Under the pieces are notes generated by a model. That model did no database searches and was not told where the DNA came from. It worked only from the letters and a program-made list of their open reading frames with translations. From NCBI RefSeq assembly GCF_030272615.1, contig NC_081412.1, positions 475,981,657-476,045,656 of the forward strand: 64,000 nucleotides of DNA. The letters are read 5' to 3'. The stretch is from Cryptomeria japonica (taxonomy: Eukaryota > Streptophyta > Pinopsida > Cupressales > Cupressaceae). Positions 1 through 11,125 of this stretch are shown here, one piece after another (positions within the stretch are counted from its first letter, which is position 1; each line of letters opens with the position of its first letter). The position numbers and the translations under genes were made by a program.

Positions 1-770
1 TAATCTCATCAACAATCTGAAATTTTCCCCATACATATTAATTATAATTTTGATTATATATTTTTTCCAATTTTTTCCCAAAACACCAGAAAATAAGTGC
101 AAACATGAAGAAGACAGTCTTTCCATTCTTAAAATAAAGATATAAAATAAACTTCAGGAAATAAAAATCTCCGACTTGGAATATAGAAGAAAGTTCTAAA
201 TTGGAGTAATAATTGAAGACACAACCACAATCTAGAAATCCACAATGAATAAATAAATCTTCCAATACGCTATTCACAATGAAGAAATGCAAAGAAAATA
301 TCTTCGGAATGTAAAAGCAAATCTCCTCTCAAATTCACCAAAATTATTCAAAGCCACAATAATGGCAATAACCTCTTCCAAAATATCACACACCTCTAAA
401 ATCCAACCAATGCTAAGAATAATGCAAAAACTCTCTTAAAAATTCTTGAAAAATCCTAAATAAAAGTTAAAAGAAAAATTCTAATTAAAATAATTTCTTG
501 AAACGCTCCAACAATAATTTCTAATTAAAATAATTTATTTAATAAATATTAATCTCACAATGAATATTATTTATTATAACATTATTAAAATTAATTACCA
601 CAATATAACCAACCCATATAATAATTAAATAAACATCACATGACAACTTAACCAAAATACTATCACAATGGAAATTTTGTTTTGGTTGTGGCACTCCCCT
701 TGGGCTCACAGTCCAATCACTGAGTCGAACCCATAGGAGCTTTCCAGGTAATCTATCTTGCAAATAAAAT
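1..770. other. AT-rich DNA, no gene recognised
   Basis: AT-rich sequence with no reading frame that resembles a known protein. The short minus-strand frames here have no recognisable motif and the plus strand is full of stops. It precedes the RNase H remnant but carries none of the upstream part of a LINE ORF2, so the LINE fragment to its right is truncated on this side. Confidence 0.5.
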
Positions 771-1089
771 GAACTTAAAAAAATCTGGATTGAAGGTGAT
801 TCAAATAACATTATTGAGTGCCTTCTTGGAAAATCCTCCCCTTTCGTGGACTATAATAAGTTGGATAGAAGAAGCTAAATCTCTCTTCTCCAAATATGAT
901 AAGGTTAGAATTTCCCATGCCTTTAGGGAAGCTAAAAAGGTGGTTGACTATTTCGCCAAGGAAGGGGTCAAGCACATGGGCCGACGGACGTCACGGGCCT
1001 ATAGTGAACTGGGAGTTAACATTAGATCCTTAATCAACTATGATGTCACTCATGGGGAAAAAAAAATTAATTATGATGAAGCAAAGTAG
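771..1089 (+). pseudogene. LINE ORF2 RNase H domain fragment
   Basis: The conceptual translation matches the C-terminal half of the RNase H domain that ends ORF2 in many plant L1-type LINEs: IEGDS with its catalytic Asp near the start, then SWTIISWIEEAK, then HAFREAKKVVDYFAKEGVK, which corresponds to the usual H-x-REx-N-xxADxLAxxG block. The first part (ELKKIWIEGDSNNIIECLLG) reads in frame 3 and the rest in frame 1, so there is a 1 nt frameshift near 826-832. The N-terminal catalytic block and all of the reverse transcriptase are missing. The Asn-to-Lys and Ala-to-Val changes in the last block are further decay. A dead fragment, recognised by motif only. Confidence 0.75.
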
Positions 1090-1239
1090 AGATTGGTATT
1101 GTGTCATCATTTGATATGGTGGTGGCACCTTAATTATCTCTATGGGTTGCGAGGGCTGGCATGTATTGTGGGTGCTTTGGTTTTTTTGGTGGCTCTCTAT
1201 TTTGTTCATTTGCTCTATGATCAACCAAAGAAAATTTTG

Positions 1240-2940
1240 TGAGAAGATGGGGGGAAGCAGAAAGAGGGTTGAGCCAAACAATTGTGAAAAGCACAAAAAA
1301 AAATTGAATGTCTCGAGGCATATTGAGAGGGGGGGCTGAGTCCTTTCCTCGAGAAGCTCCATGGTGCTAACCCAGAAATTATAGTATTTTGCTAAAAAGT
1401 GGAAGGATGAAGGAATTGTTCTCTCTAGGAGGAAGGTAAAGATAGATGAGAATGTCATTGGGGAAATCATTGGGCTCTCCACAAAGGGGGTGAATTTATT
1501 TCGTGACAAAAAAAATTTAGATGAAGCAATCATCAAATTTCTCAAAACTGATGAGGAAAGGCAAGTGCTGGTCAAAATTTCTAATAGTTATTTTGATGTT
1601 GGGAAGGTAAAGACGCTATGGAGGGAGGTGCTCAGAGTTATCAAGAAATACATCATGGTGGATGGCAGATTTACTAGAGTTTACGACTACCATTTTTCCC
1701 TCCTCAATCATTTTTGACGCAAGGTGAGGATTTCATTTCCTTACTACTTGTTTTTCTGTTTGAAACATAGTATTAAGAAACATCGAAAAATCCCGAGGAA
1801 GTATCATGTCTTGCATGCTGGCCTTATTCAGTTAATCCATGAGAATTTTGAAAATATGTCGGTCCTGTCTAACCCCATTTTGGCTCTGATCTTAGAAGGA
1901 TATAATACTGATATTAGTATGTCTGAGGACAAAGGTGAATGGGCCACTGAATGGGAAGAGGAAGAGTCTCCCTCCTCCAATAATGTGTCGAAGAAAACCC
2001 CACAGAGAAAACCTTCACATAAAAAATTTACCTCTATGAAAACCCTCATTGGCACTTCTCAAAAAGCTAAAAACAAGGAGAAGGCCCCCCCAAGGAAAAT
2101 TTCTTATTTTGAGGATTCTCCGGTGGATTCCTCTACTACCCCAGATTCCACTGATGGCTCCTATACGTATTACCCTCCCACTAATAGAGAAAATAGGCCC
2201 AGATTCCCTAGAGATCTCAAACCTAAAGGCCACTACTTCAAGCCTCGTCGGGAATTTCCTTATGACATACTAGAAATAGCCAGAAATGGAGCTATTGAAT
2301 TCTTTAGGATTGTTAAGTGGGGTTTTCATGAGATAAAGGACCTTAAAATAAAGAAAAGGACTGTCTCTACTAAGTTGGATGATATGTAAGCTAATAGGGT
2401 TCCTTAGAATGTAGTTGGGGTTTTGTGGATTGAGGAAGAGAAGATGTCAATGGACGAGTTCCTTCAAATAACAATTGAGCTCATCAATAAGGTGAAGAAG
2501 GCAAACGAGAAAAATATTAAGCATTTGGAAGGGGAAATTGGCAAAATTTGGGAAACTATAAACACCATCATGAAGCATAGCCATAAAATCATGAAGAATT
2601 TTGCTACTACTATGAGCACCTTGGTGGATAAGCTAGGAAAAACCTAGTAGGGGATCTTGTTCATGGACTTGGAAGTTGACAAAGACAGAAGCCAAAAAGA
2701 GGATTTTGACGCCTTGAAGAGAACTAGAGCCAACCTAAAGAGAAAAGTGGATTCTTCGCCTCAGAAGATCTAGGAGTTGAAGAAGGTGACTCGAGAGATG
2801 ATTAACCTTGAAGCTGAGATTGTTGATACCTTAAAGTCCTTAGGTTATCTTTGTCTGTCTAGTGTTGGCATTTTCCTGACTTCAAGTTTGTTGTTTCTAT
2901 CCTTTTTTGTTTGTTTTGCGGCTTTCCTTTCTTAGTGAGC
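1240..2940 (+). pseudogene. Decayed plant transposon-associated ORF (copy 1)
   Basis: A long frame-2 reading region broken by stops at 1715, 2387 and 2405 and by at least one frameshift near 1388. The part WKDEGIVLS...GLSTKGVNLFRDKK, then VDGRFTRVYDYHFSLLNHF and RISFPYYLFFCLKHSI, resembles the core of what are often called putative plant transposon proteins, which sit in retroelements across plants. After it come an acidic, Ser/Pro-rich linker (residues SEDKGEW onward), a coiled-coil-like segment (about 2450-2640) and a hydrophobic stretch near 2860-2930. A second copy lies on the minus strand at 23.6-25.0 kb, which supports a mobile origin. Its biochemical role is unknown to me. It follows the LINE RNase H remnant directly and could be part of the same element. 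Confidence 0.55.
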
Positions 2941-3194
2941 TTTGTTTGAATATTTTTATCTAGCTTGTAAACTCTGTGGTTTCAGGTCCCTATAAAACCC
3001 ATTTTTTCCTTAATCAAAATCTTAACCAAAATACTAGAACTGAAAAGGTATCAACCAGGCCTAGAATGTGATAGGACATTATATCATTCTTTGTTTTCAA
3101 CTTGTCATTAGGATTTGAGACACGCTTAGAGTTGTGAAGCTAGGTCAAGTTGATGTCTAGCACCTACAATCCTTCATAACATCAAATGTCTATG

Positions 3195-3197
3195 CAC

Positions 3198-3235
<38 letters not shown>

Positions 3236-3298
3236 TACATGTATACACATATACACATATATATTATATATAAATACATACATATATTTATATATAAA

Positions 3299-3347
<49 letters not shown>

Positions 3348-3535
3348 GATATATATGTATATGTATAGATATACATATACATATACATATACATATATAT
3401 ATATACATGCATACATATGTATATATATAAATATATACATACATATATGTATATATATATACACACATACACACACACACATATATATACACACACACAT
3501 ATATATACATATGTACATATATATATATATGCACA
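3195..3535. repeat. (CA)n / (TATG)n microsatellite
   Basis: A CA dinucleotide run (about 3195-3231) passes into a 300 bp tract of alternating GTATAT, TACATA and TATA units. All open frames here on both strands are translations of the repeat (Tyr/Ile/Val/His only) and are not genes. Confidence 0.95.
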
Positions 3536-3539
3536 CTAG

Positions 3540-5600
3540 TGAAAAGAGAATTGCAATGCCACACCCCGCTGACAATGAGTGGTATGACATCATCTCTTCC
3601 ACAAATATAGATACGTCATAATGAATACACATCAACAATAACATCAAGATCATCATCATGTCCATTGTAATCATGAATTAATGTTAACACATACCATGAT
3701 AACATTATAACTAAACATAAACCATTGAATACACATAAATATCCAAACATTAATCTCAACATCAGCATAGTCCATAATGTATCATCCACTAGAATCATCA
3801 AACAAAAAGAAAGCCATAACATCCACTGAGAGTATCATAAATGTGTTCTCAACAAGTCCATTAATGTCTAACAATGCATCAAAATAAAAGTGTATCGAAG
3901 AGGGACACTACATTATAAGCATGGTGGGGGTTGGATTAAGGTATTTTTACCCTCTTGCGTGTCATAATGGGACTAAGTCAACATGAAAATCCTTATCAAC
4001 ACATATAATGTAGTCAAACCACAAGAATCCATAAGTTAATAACTTCCTCCTAAAGGAATCTCAAATATAGAAAAATAAGTTATGAAATTCGTAAATAAGT
4101 ACAATCTTAGAAAATGGACATGTTCTCTTTGAAATGAATAGAAAGAAGAAAGATAGAAGATGAAAGAAAGGTTTTAGTTTTTTGTTTCCACATAAAATTT
4201 ATTACAAATGTAATGTAATAAAAGTTATGCAATCAATTAACCACCTAATCAAGTGCAAGTACATAAGAAATAATATTTAGAATTAATTTCATCTAGATCA
4301 AAAGTATATGGAAGCTTAAGACATGTCAAGTTCACAAAAATGAAATAATGGGAAATGAGATCCTTGGAATAATCAAATGTAATATAAAAGATCACAAATC
4401 CTTTCATAATATTGGAAAACGAACAAGCCTAAGTACTATACTCAATATAGAGCTAAGCATTGGGATTTTAACCATTTTTTGTAAAACAATGAGACAATAT
4501 AAAGTGTTAATATGAAATAGTATAAAAATAGAAAAATAACTATATTTAATAGTTTTTAGAAGATACAAAATGAAAATACCAATGTTGATGTATATTTGAG
4601 ATTAGGATATAGTAGTAATTTGTAACTAAAATTTGAAGTAAACTTTCCTAGGTAAAAGAATTGATCAGCCTAGTCTTGAGGTGACAAAGGCTTCAAGGGA
4701 ATATCATAAATGAAATTTGGAAGCTTTATGCACCTATCTCCCAAAAATATGGGTCACTATATTAGGACATGGGTGTAGAGTGCCCTAGTGTAAGGGTTAT
4801 TTTCCTTCTATAGTCTTAACATTTTCTATCTCTATCTTCTTTGTTCACCTATAGCTTTCTCACTATCAAATTTGTACCTACATAGACAAAATAGGGAAAA
4901 ATTATTGTTTTGTATAGGAGCTTGGCTAAGTCAAATCTCATGTTAGTTCCCTAACTTCCATACCGAATAATGATGTGATAGGAGTGCGTGTGCTCACAAG
5001 GGAAGAGGCTAAACAAATGATAAAATACTGAAATGACATGATATTAGCTCAAGTATGAAAGACTCTCATGGAGTATCACACAAGAGTTGATGTGATGCTC
5101 ATGAACTTCCACAATATTTTTAGTGCCCTCTTTCAATATGAAAATACATAAAATCTATGATCATGATAGTAGTAGAAAACTTGGATACTTGAATTATTTT
5201 CTCCTAGAACACATGTTTGTTCTTGAATGATTTGACTTGCTCACTTAAGAATGTTATTTTCTTATTTGAATATGCCATACTTTGAGATGTGAGGAGTTGT
5301 GTAAATATGCAACTTATACCTTTTTGAAATAACAATTTATGGTAGGCCAACAAAGAAAGGTTGATTCATGCAAATTGCAATGACAATTTTCATCCTTAAA
5401 AAATTGATCATATTTTGTTAATATAGGGGAATTGGGCACCCTAGTCCTAGGAAAATGTGATAGCTAAAAGTAAGAGAATTGGAGAATAAACCAACTTTTT
5501 TTAAAAATCCTCAAATCAAGGATAATTATGCATGAATTAGGCACACACACCAAAATGGGTTCTAAACCTAGTGTGAAATTATTGAGGTCAATAATTTATG
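3540..5600. other. Intergenic AT-rich DNA
   Basis: No coding sequence recognised in about 2 kb. Reading frames are short and carry no known motif. GGGACACTACA at about 3901-3911 resembles the 3' tip of LTRs seen elsewhere in the window, but I found no matching 5' tip or target duplication, so no element is called. Confidence 0.5.
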
Positions 5601-5741
5601 ACACTACAACTGGGTAAGTGCACCAAGATGGTGAATAGAAAAGTGGCCACATGCAAAAGAAATGAAAATTTTCATAACATGTGCGTGTTCTGGAAATTCA
5701 AATATATGCCTAGCCAAAAACAATTAAAAAAACAAAAAGTC

Positions 5742-5890
5742 CCTCAAAACCCATACGGGTTTTGAGGAACATTATATTTTATAATAAAAAATCAAAAGTT
5801 CCTCAAAACCCATACTGGTTTTGAGGAACATTATATTTTATAATAAAAAAAACAAAATTTCCTCAAAACCCATACAACATTATACATTTT
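5742..5890. repeat. ~60 bp tandem repeat with hairpin cores
   Basis: Two full units and one partial unit, period about 60 bp, starting at 5742, 5801 and 5861. Unit 1 contains an 11 bp stem (CCTCAAAACCC, 5742-5752, and its complement 5757-5767) around the 4 nt loop ATAC. Unit 2 has a 10 bp stem. Unit 3 has lost the right half of the stem. A related AACCCGTACCAGTT core follows at about 5944. Confidence 0.85.
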
Positions 5891-5975
5891 AGAAACCCAC
5901 AGGTTATGCAAAACTAGAAGTTTTTTGTCTTAGTTTTGCATAACCCGTACCAGTTATATAGAACTAGAAACCAAA

Positions 5976-6011
5976 TAGGAAGTGGGGGGAGAGAGAGAGA
6001 TAGGAAGAGGG

Positions 6012-6103
<92 letters not shown>

Positions 6104-6155
6104 GAAGAGAGGGATGGAATAGGATAAGGAGAGGGGGAGGGAGAGATAAGGGGAT

Positions 6156-6226
<71 letters not shown>

Positions 6227-6308
6227 GATAACAAGAGGGGGAGGGAGAGAGAGAGACATATAGGGAAGGGGATAGGAAGAGAGGGAGAGAGATAGCGAAA
6301 TAAAGAGA

Positions 6309-6348
<40 letters not shown>

Positions 6349-6389
6349 ATGGAGGGAGAGGGAGAGAGGGAAAAGGAGAGGGGGAAAGG

Positions 6390-6474
<85 letters not shown>

Positions 6475-6725
6475 GGAAAAGGAGAGGGGGAGAGGGAGAG
6501 AGAGTTAAAGAGGGAGAGAGATAGGGATAGGAAGAGAGACAGACAGAGACAAAAACAGAGACAGAGAGAGATAGAGAGATAATAGGATAAGGAAAGGGGG
6601 TTGGAGGGAGAGGGAGAGAGAGGGAGATTGGGAAAAGGAGAGGTGGAAAGGGAGATGGGGGAGAAGGAGGGGGAGGGGGGAGAAAGAGAGAGAAGGGGGA
6701 GGGGGTGAGAATAGGATAGGATAAC

Positions 6726-6772
<47 letters not shown>

Positions 6773-6970
6773 ATAGGGAGAGAGAGCAGGAGGAGGCGAG
6801 GGTGAGAGACATGAGGTAGAGTGAGAACGAGAAGGAGAAAAGGGTGAGAGACTCGACAAAGAGAGAAGTGTGAGGAGGAGAGAGATGAGATAGAACTCAA
6901 GGAGGATAATTAGGGATAAGAATAGACAAATACAGTGATGGGGAAGGAAGATGAGAGAGAGAGAAAAATA
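5976..6970. repeat. ~1 kb (GA)n-rich polypurine tract
   Basis: The plus strand is almost all purine for about 1 kb: long (GA)n runs (about 6014-6099, 6160-6224, 6314-6340, 6390-6471, 6729-6768) separated by G-rich imperfect units. The long minus-strand frames over it (up to 385 codons of Leu/Ser/Pro) are translations of (CT)n and are not genes. Such mirror-symmetric purine runs can adopt triplex DNA; that is general knowledge, not seen here. Confidence 0.95.
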
Positions 6971-7124
6971 AGGGAGACATGCATGTATACAAACATATAT
7001 ACATATAGCTATATTAATATATGCATATAGATATGCATATATACATACATAAACACATATTATATGTGTATGTATATACATATGTGTAGTAAATGCTAAG
7101 TTTACAAGCATACTTTATTATGTC

Positions 7125-7340
7125 TTCATAACTTGTACAGGTTTTGTGAAACACAAAATAATGGTTTTAGTTCTACATAACCCGTATGGGTTATGTATAA
7201 CTATGAATAGTTCTTTTTTTTTCCAAAACCCATGCAGGTTATGAAGAACTGTGAATAGTACTTTTTGCTTTTCAAAACCAGTGCAGGTTATGAAGAACTG
7301 TGAATAGTACTTTTTGTTTTTCAAAACTCGTGCAGGTTTT
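7125..7340. repeat. ~49 bp tandem repeat, same hairpin family
   Basis: Three to four units, period about 49 bp (CAAAACC at 7224, 7273 and a variant at 7322), each with an AACCC-N4-GGGTT-like core. At 7175-7196 the core is a perfect 9 bp stem (ACATAACCC) around GTAT. The units share sequence and orientation with those at 5742-5890 on the other side of the polypurine tract, so both arrays look like one family split by the purine expansion. Confidence 0.8.
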
Positions 7341-8221
7341 GGCTTGGTAAGAGGGTTGGAAAACGACCCTAAGGCTTGCAAGCCCATTTCCCCCCATTTT
7401 TGTCCCTTTACATGTTTTTTCATCTTCCAACATGATTTCTCGACTTTGTCATCATCAAGTTTACAAATGATCAAGTGGGTATCTCTAAAATTACAACCAT
7501 AATCTCACACATCTTCTTTGTTTTCTAACTATATAAATTTTTCTATTTTTGGAAAACATTAGCATAGTAAACTTTAATTTTCTTTACCAGTGCCTTGACA
7601 GTCCTCACAGACATATGTCTACCATTTTTTTTATAACTTTTTATATACATGACCAAATTCAAAATAAATTACATATTATTATTCTACACTAGATTCTATA
7701 CACTTTTTTTTAAAAAAAATTCATTTTTGATTATTTTGATGCAAGTTATACCTAGTGCACGAACAAGTACCAAATTTTCAAGATGCGGTCACTTCAAAAA
7801 ATCATAAAAAAAAATACTCAACGGAAAATTACAAAAAAATACACAACTTCTATATCTCACTCTTACCTATCATCCTACAAAAGGGTTTTTCAAACTAGTA
7901 AATCTAACTAAAATTTTGTGCAGTGCATGAAAACAGCTATGTTATATTTTTCTGAAAAAATCAAGAACATTTTTTTGTACATGAAAGGTTTGACCCTTGT
8001 AATCTTATCCAATTTTAAAAAAACTTTAGTAGTTTAGAAACTAGATTTAGAGCATTACAATTCTTATTCTTTTCTCAACTCCTATTTTTTAGTGCATGAC
8101 CTTCAAATATCTCTTTGAAGTTCAGGTTTACCCATTTTCAGGAAAAAAAAAAAAAGAAGAAAGTGGCCACTTATACCCCACTTTTTGTTCACCATCTTGG
8201 TGCACTTACCCAACTATAAGT

Positions 8222-9035
8222 TTGTAATAAAACTACTTAGATTATCTTTTAAGTATTGTGTATTATTTTATTATAGGCATGCCAATTTAATTACTATTCC
8301 CAAAGATCCCCCTATCCCCTTCACACTCTAACTTGATTAAAAGTCTAAAAATCATAAAAAAAAATCAAAAACTATAGTTCCAAGAAAAATAGAAAAACTT
8401 AATGTTCCACTGAGGGGTTTTTAAAAAAAAATCTACACACTCTATCTTCTAATTTGTGGAACTTCTATCTTTTCAAACACTTTATATTAATTTTTTGTCC
8501 CATATGTTTTCCTCCCCTTGTATAATTAAACTACTTTCTTATGTATCTAGTAACATACCCACATGCATTCTAGGTGGAGGTAGCAAATTTTGTATGTATT
8601 TTATAGGTATAAATGCACTAGTAGCATTTTTTAGTTGAAAATTTTGTTACATATATTTTATTATTTTGAAGACAAATGCATATTTATGTCTCTCTTCTAT
8701 GGTGGAGTGTTTACTTGGAAGGGTTTACCTATGTAACCTACTATCCTATTATGATCAAATAAAGTGAGAGAGAGACCAAACCCTTACATAGAAACCAAAT
8801 GACATGAAAGTAACATAACTATGTTGTGTTTGATTTACATATTTATCCATAGAAATATATTAATGCATACTTAATATTGTATTAATAAAAACCACATTCA
8901 CATAATTTTTAGAGCCTATTAATACTGGAACAATTAATATCACCTCTAAAGGTAATGATCCATGTCAAATTAATAGTAGGAAGTTTATCACCTCATTCTA
9001 CATTTAATATATTATTTTACTAAAATTATTGCATT
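8222..9035. other. AT-rich spacer, nothing recognised
   Basis: No gene, repeat family or element end recognised between the inverted-repeat element and the LINE remnant. Only short frames without motifs are present. Confidence 0.5.
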
Positions 9036-9039
9036 GAGA

Positions 9040-9515
9040 ATGTCAAAGGTTTTTCCTAATGTCATTTTTTAGTCTTAATATAGATTTGTTAGAGGTAAGG
9101 ATATTCTAATAATTTGGTTATCAACTATAAAGGGATGGATTGGGTCAACGTTTCTATTAAAAGTGTATGTATTAATATTCTTGATTTTGGGAAATCATAT
9201 GATACGATTGAGTGGCCTTTTAGTTTTCTAATGCTTCAGACTATTAGATCTAGATAGTTTTTTACATAATGATTAGAGTCATGTTCAGGCATGCTAGAGA
9301 ACATATTTGCAAAAATTATGATTGATCTAATTATTTTTCTCTCCATAAGCCTATATAGGAAAGATCCCCTATTTCTCATAAACTATTCATGGTTGATACT
9401 AAGGATTGACATTATATACTTAGGAATGTATATTTGGGCCCACTAGTTAAGGTTTTATCTATATTATCTAGGGATTGTATAGTCAATCTTTAGTTTTTAG
9501 ATGATACTTATATTA
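9040..9515 (+). pseudogene. LINE reverse transcriptase remnant
   Basis: Several reverse transcriptase blocks can be read in order across different frames. FVRGKDIL (about 9090-9113) matches the GFxxGRxIxD block. DFGKSYDTIEWPF (about 9183-9221) matches the D-F-x-KAYD-x-x-x-W block with the first catalytic Asp. LFLDDT near 9495-9510 corresponds to the F/YADD active-site box, with a stop just before it. Multiple stops and frameshifts show an old, dead copy. No endonuclease or RNase H part was recognised, and its tail may have been lost to the sequence that follows. Confidence 0.7.
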
Positions 9516-9519
9516 TTAT

Positions 9520-11125
9520 TATTTTTTAGGCAAAAGTGGACAAGCCACAAATATATATTATAATTATAATAGACTAGTTCAATAGCTCCTAGAGGAAAGA
9601 ACTAGCTAAGAAAACCTCCATTGGTCACTCAAGATTACAATGCATAGAAGGAGGCCAACACTAAGAGTGAAGGCTGCATATCTAGCTAAATAGAAGTATG
9701 GAACATCCAAAGAAGCCTAAAATTTACCTAAGTAACACTAAAAATATTAGTGTATCCAAGGACTAACCCAGTCTAATCATTACAATTCAATACTAGTCAT
9801 GAATTAAACAACCTAAGTAGTCCATTCTGAGACCATAGTAAAAGCACCAAATATTCTACAAATCTAACATAATGAATATTTACATATATTTGCACCCTTC
9901 TTCATACTTATCAAGATTGGGCTATCAAACAAAAATGAGGATAGGCAATAAATGTAACCCAAAAATTGTATGAACACCAATATTACTCCTCCATAGGCTA
10001 TGAGCCTGACAATAAGCCATCTCCAACATTTAATGCAGCAAAGGAAGTTATCAGGCCTTCAATCGGTGAACAATGGATCTCATTAACTTGGTCAAATGAG
10101 AAGAGATGAGGCAGAGAGACTCGGTTAACCTGCATTGAAGCTTCATTACCCACAAGAACTAGCAGAGAGAGAGTAGAGGGCTCCGTTTGCCCATGTTTGT
10201 GGCCTAAGATCGCTAGGATGTATTTTTCAGAAGATTCAGCTTTTTAGGTTTGAACTTAAGCCTCTACCTACATTGTGAACAACTATTTGGAAAGGTCTTA
10301 CATTTTTCAAGGAGAGAGATCACTTTCTATTATCAAAGATTAGGGGAAATTCATCATGACTAAGCAGGAACTGCCTAGGGAATAAACCACCAACTTTTGC
10401 TTGACAATTCCATAGACCATACTAACAGTTGGCTTCCAAAAGTTGGTTATCATTAAAAAAATCTTCTCGAATCATTTTATGAACGATATTTTTAAGGGAA
10501 CCCATGACTATAAAACATTAACTACATTGGAAAGGAAGATAGAAACTAGTTGGAAGGGAAAAATAGACCTTTTCTCCTACGGATAAAGGAATTCTTCATC
10601 GATAATCCTTTCAATGTTGCATTTGCAATGTTAACAGGAGATGTTGAAGGCGATTCCCAATTGGTCCTCGGCGATATGATCCTCAAATGACATCTCCCAA
10701 GCAATGAATTTCAAGGGCACTCTGAAATTTCTCAGAGAAAACTCCATTATGCATCAAAACAGGGAAAGCTACAGAAGAAAAAACAAGCAAGTGAAGTATC
10801 AACACTCGGTAAAAAGCAATGGCTATCTTGAAATTCACATTCCCTTCCAAAATCATTACAAATCTTTATATGATGTGAAATGATTAACAAGTCTGAGCGA
10901 CATGCTTGAAGCTGGTTTTATTAATTATACTACAAAGTAGAAAGAGATGCCACATGTGTGAGATCAAATGAGGAAATATCTTTGATCTCACGAGGCTCAT
11001 AGTATAAGACACCATTGTACTGCCAACATGGACGATGAATGAAAGAATGACAAACACCATTTCGGCCGCCATCGTATTGCCAACAAGGAAGAAGGGTGAA
11101 GAATCAATCAACACGATGTAATAAA
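9520..11125 (-). other. Possible LINE 3' region (minus), no ORF
   Basis: Read on the minus strand this segment ends near 9520 in an A-rich (AAT)n tail after a TTTGTGGCTTGTCCACTTTT-like stretch, similar in style to plant L1 3' ends. Further upstream on that strand I see no reading frame with known motifs apart from a 93-codon frame at 10884-11165, which shows no domain. The call as an untranslated LINE 3' region is inference only. Confidence 0.25.

Larger units (their letters stand above)
5602..8221. mobile_element. Element with 25 bp terminal inverted repeats
   Basis: Positions 5611-5635 and 8188-8212 are perfect 25 bp inverted repeats beginning TGGGTAAGTGCACCAAGATG. Just inside each is GTGGCCAC (5643-5650 and 8163-8170). 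Extending outwards, the left end reads CACTACAAC, like the tip of CACTA (En/Spm) transposons. The right tip aligns with several transition differences. I could not find a convincing 3 bp target duplication, so the superfamily is an inference. The interior has no transposase: it holds hairpin-forming tandem repeats, a 1 kb polypurine tract and AT-rich DNA. Best read as a non-autonomous DNA transposon or fold-back element. Confidence 0.6.

Noticed and set aside
3182-3674. Overlapping long frames on both strands
   Set aside because: Translations of CA/TA repeats (Tyr, Ile, Val, His only).
3901-3916. LTR 3' tip GGGACACTACA
   Set aside because: No matching 5' tip or target duplication could be found.
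5954-7111. Minus-strand open frame of 385 codons
   Set aside because: It is a translation of (CT)n microsatellite, almost all Leu/Ser/Pro, with parallel open frames in other phases.
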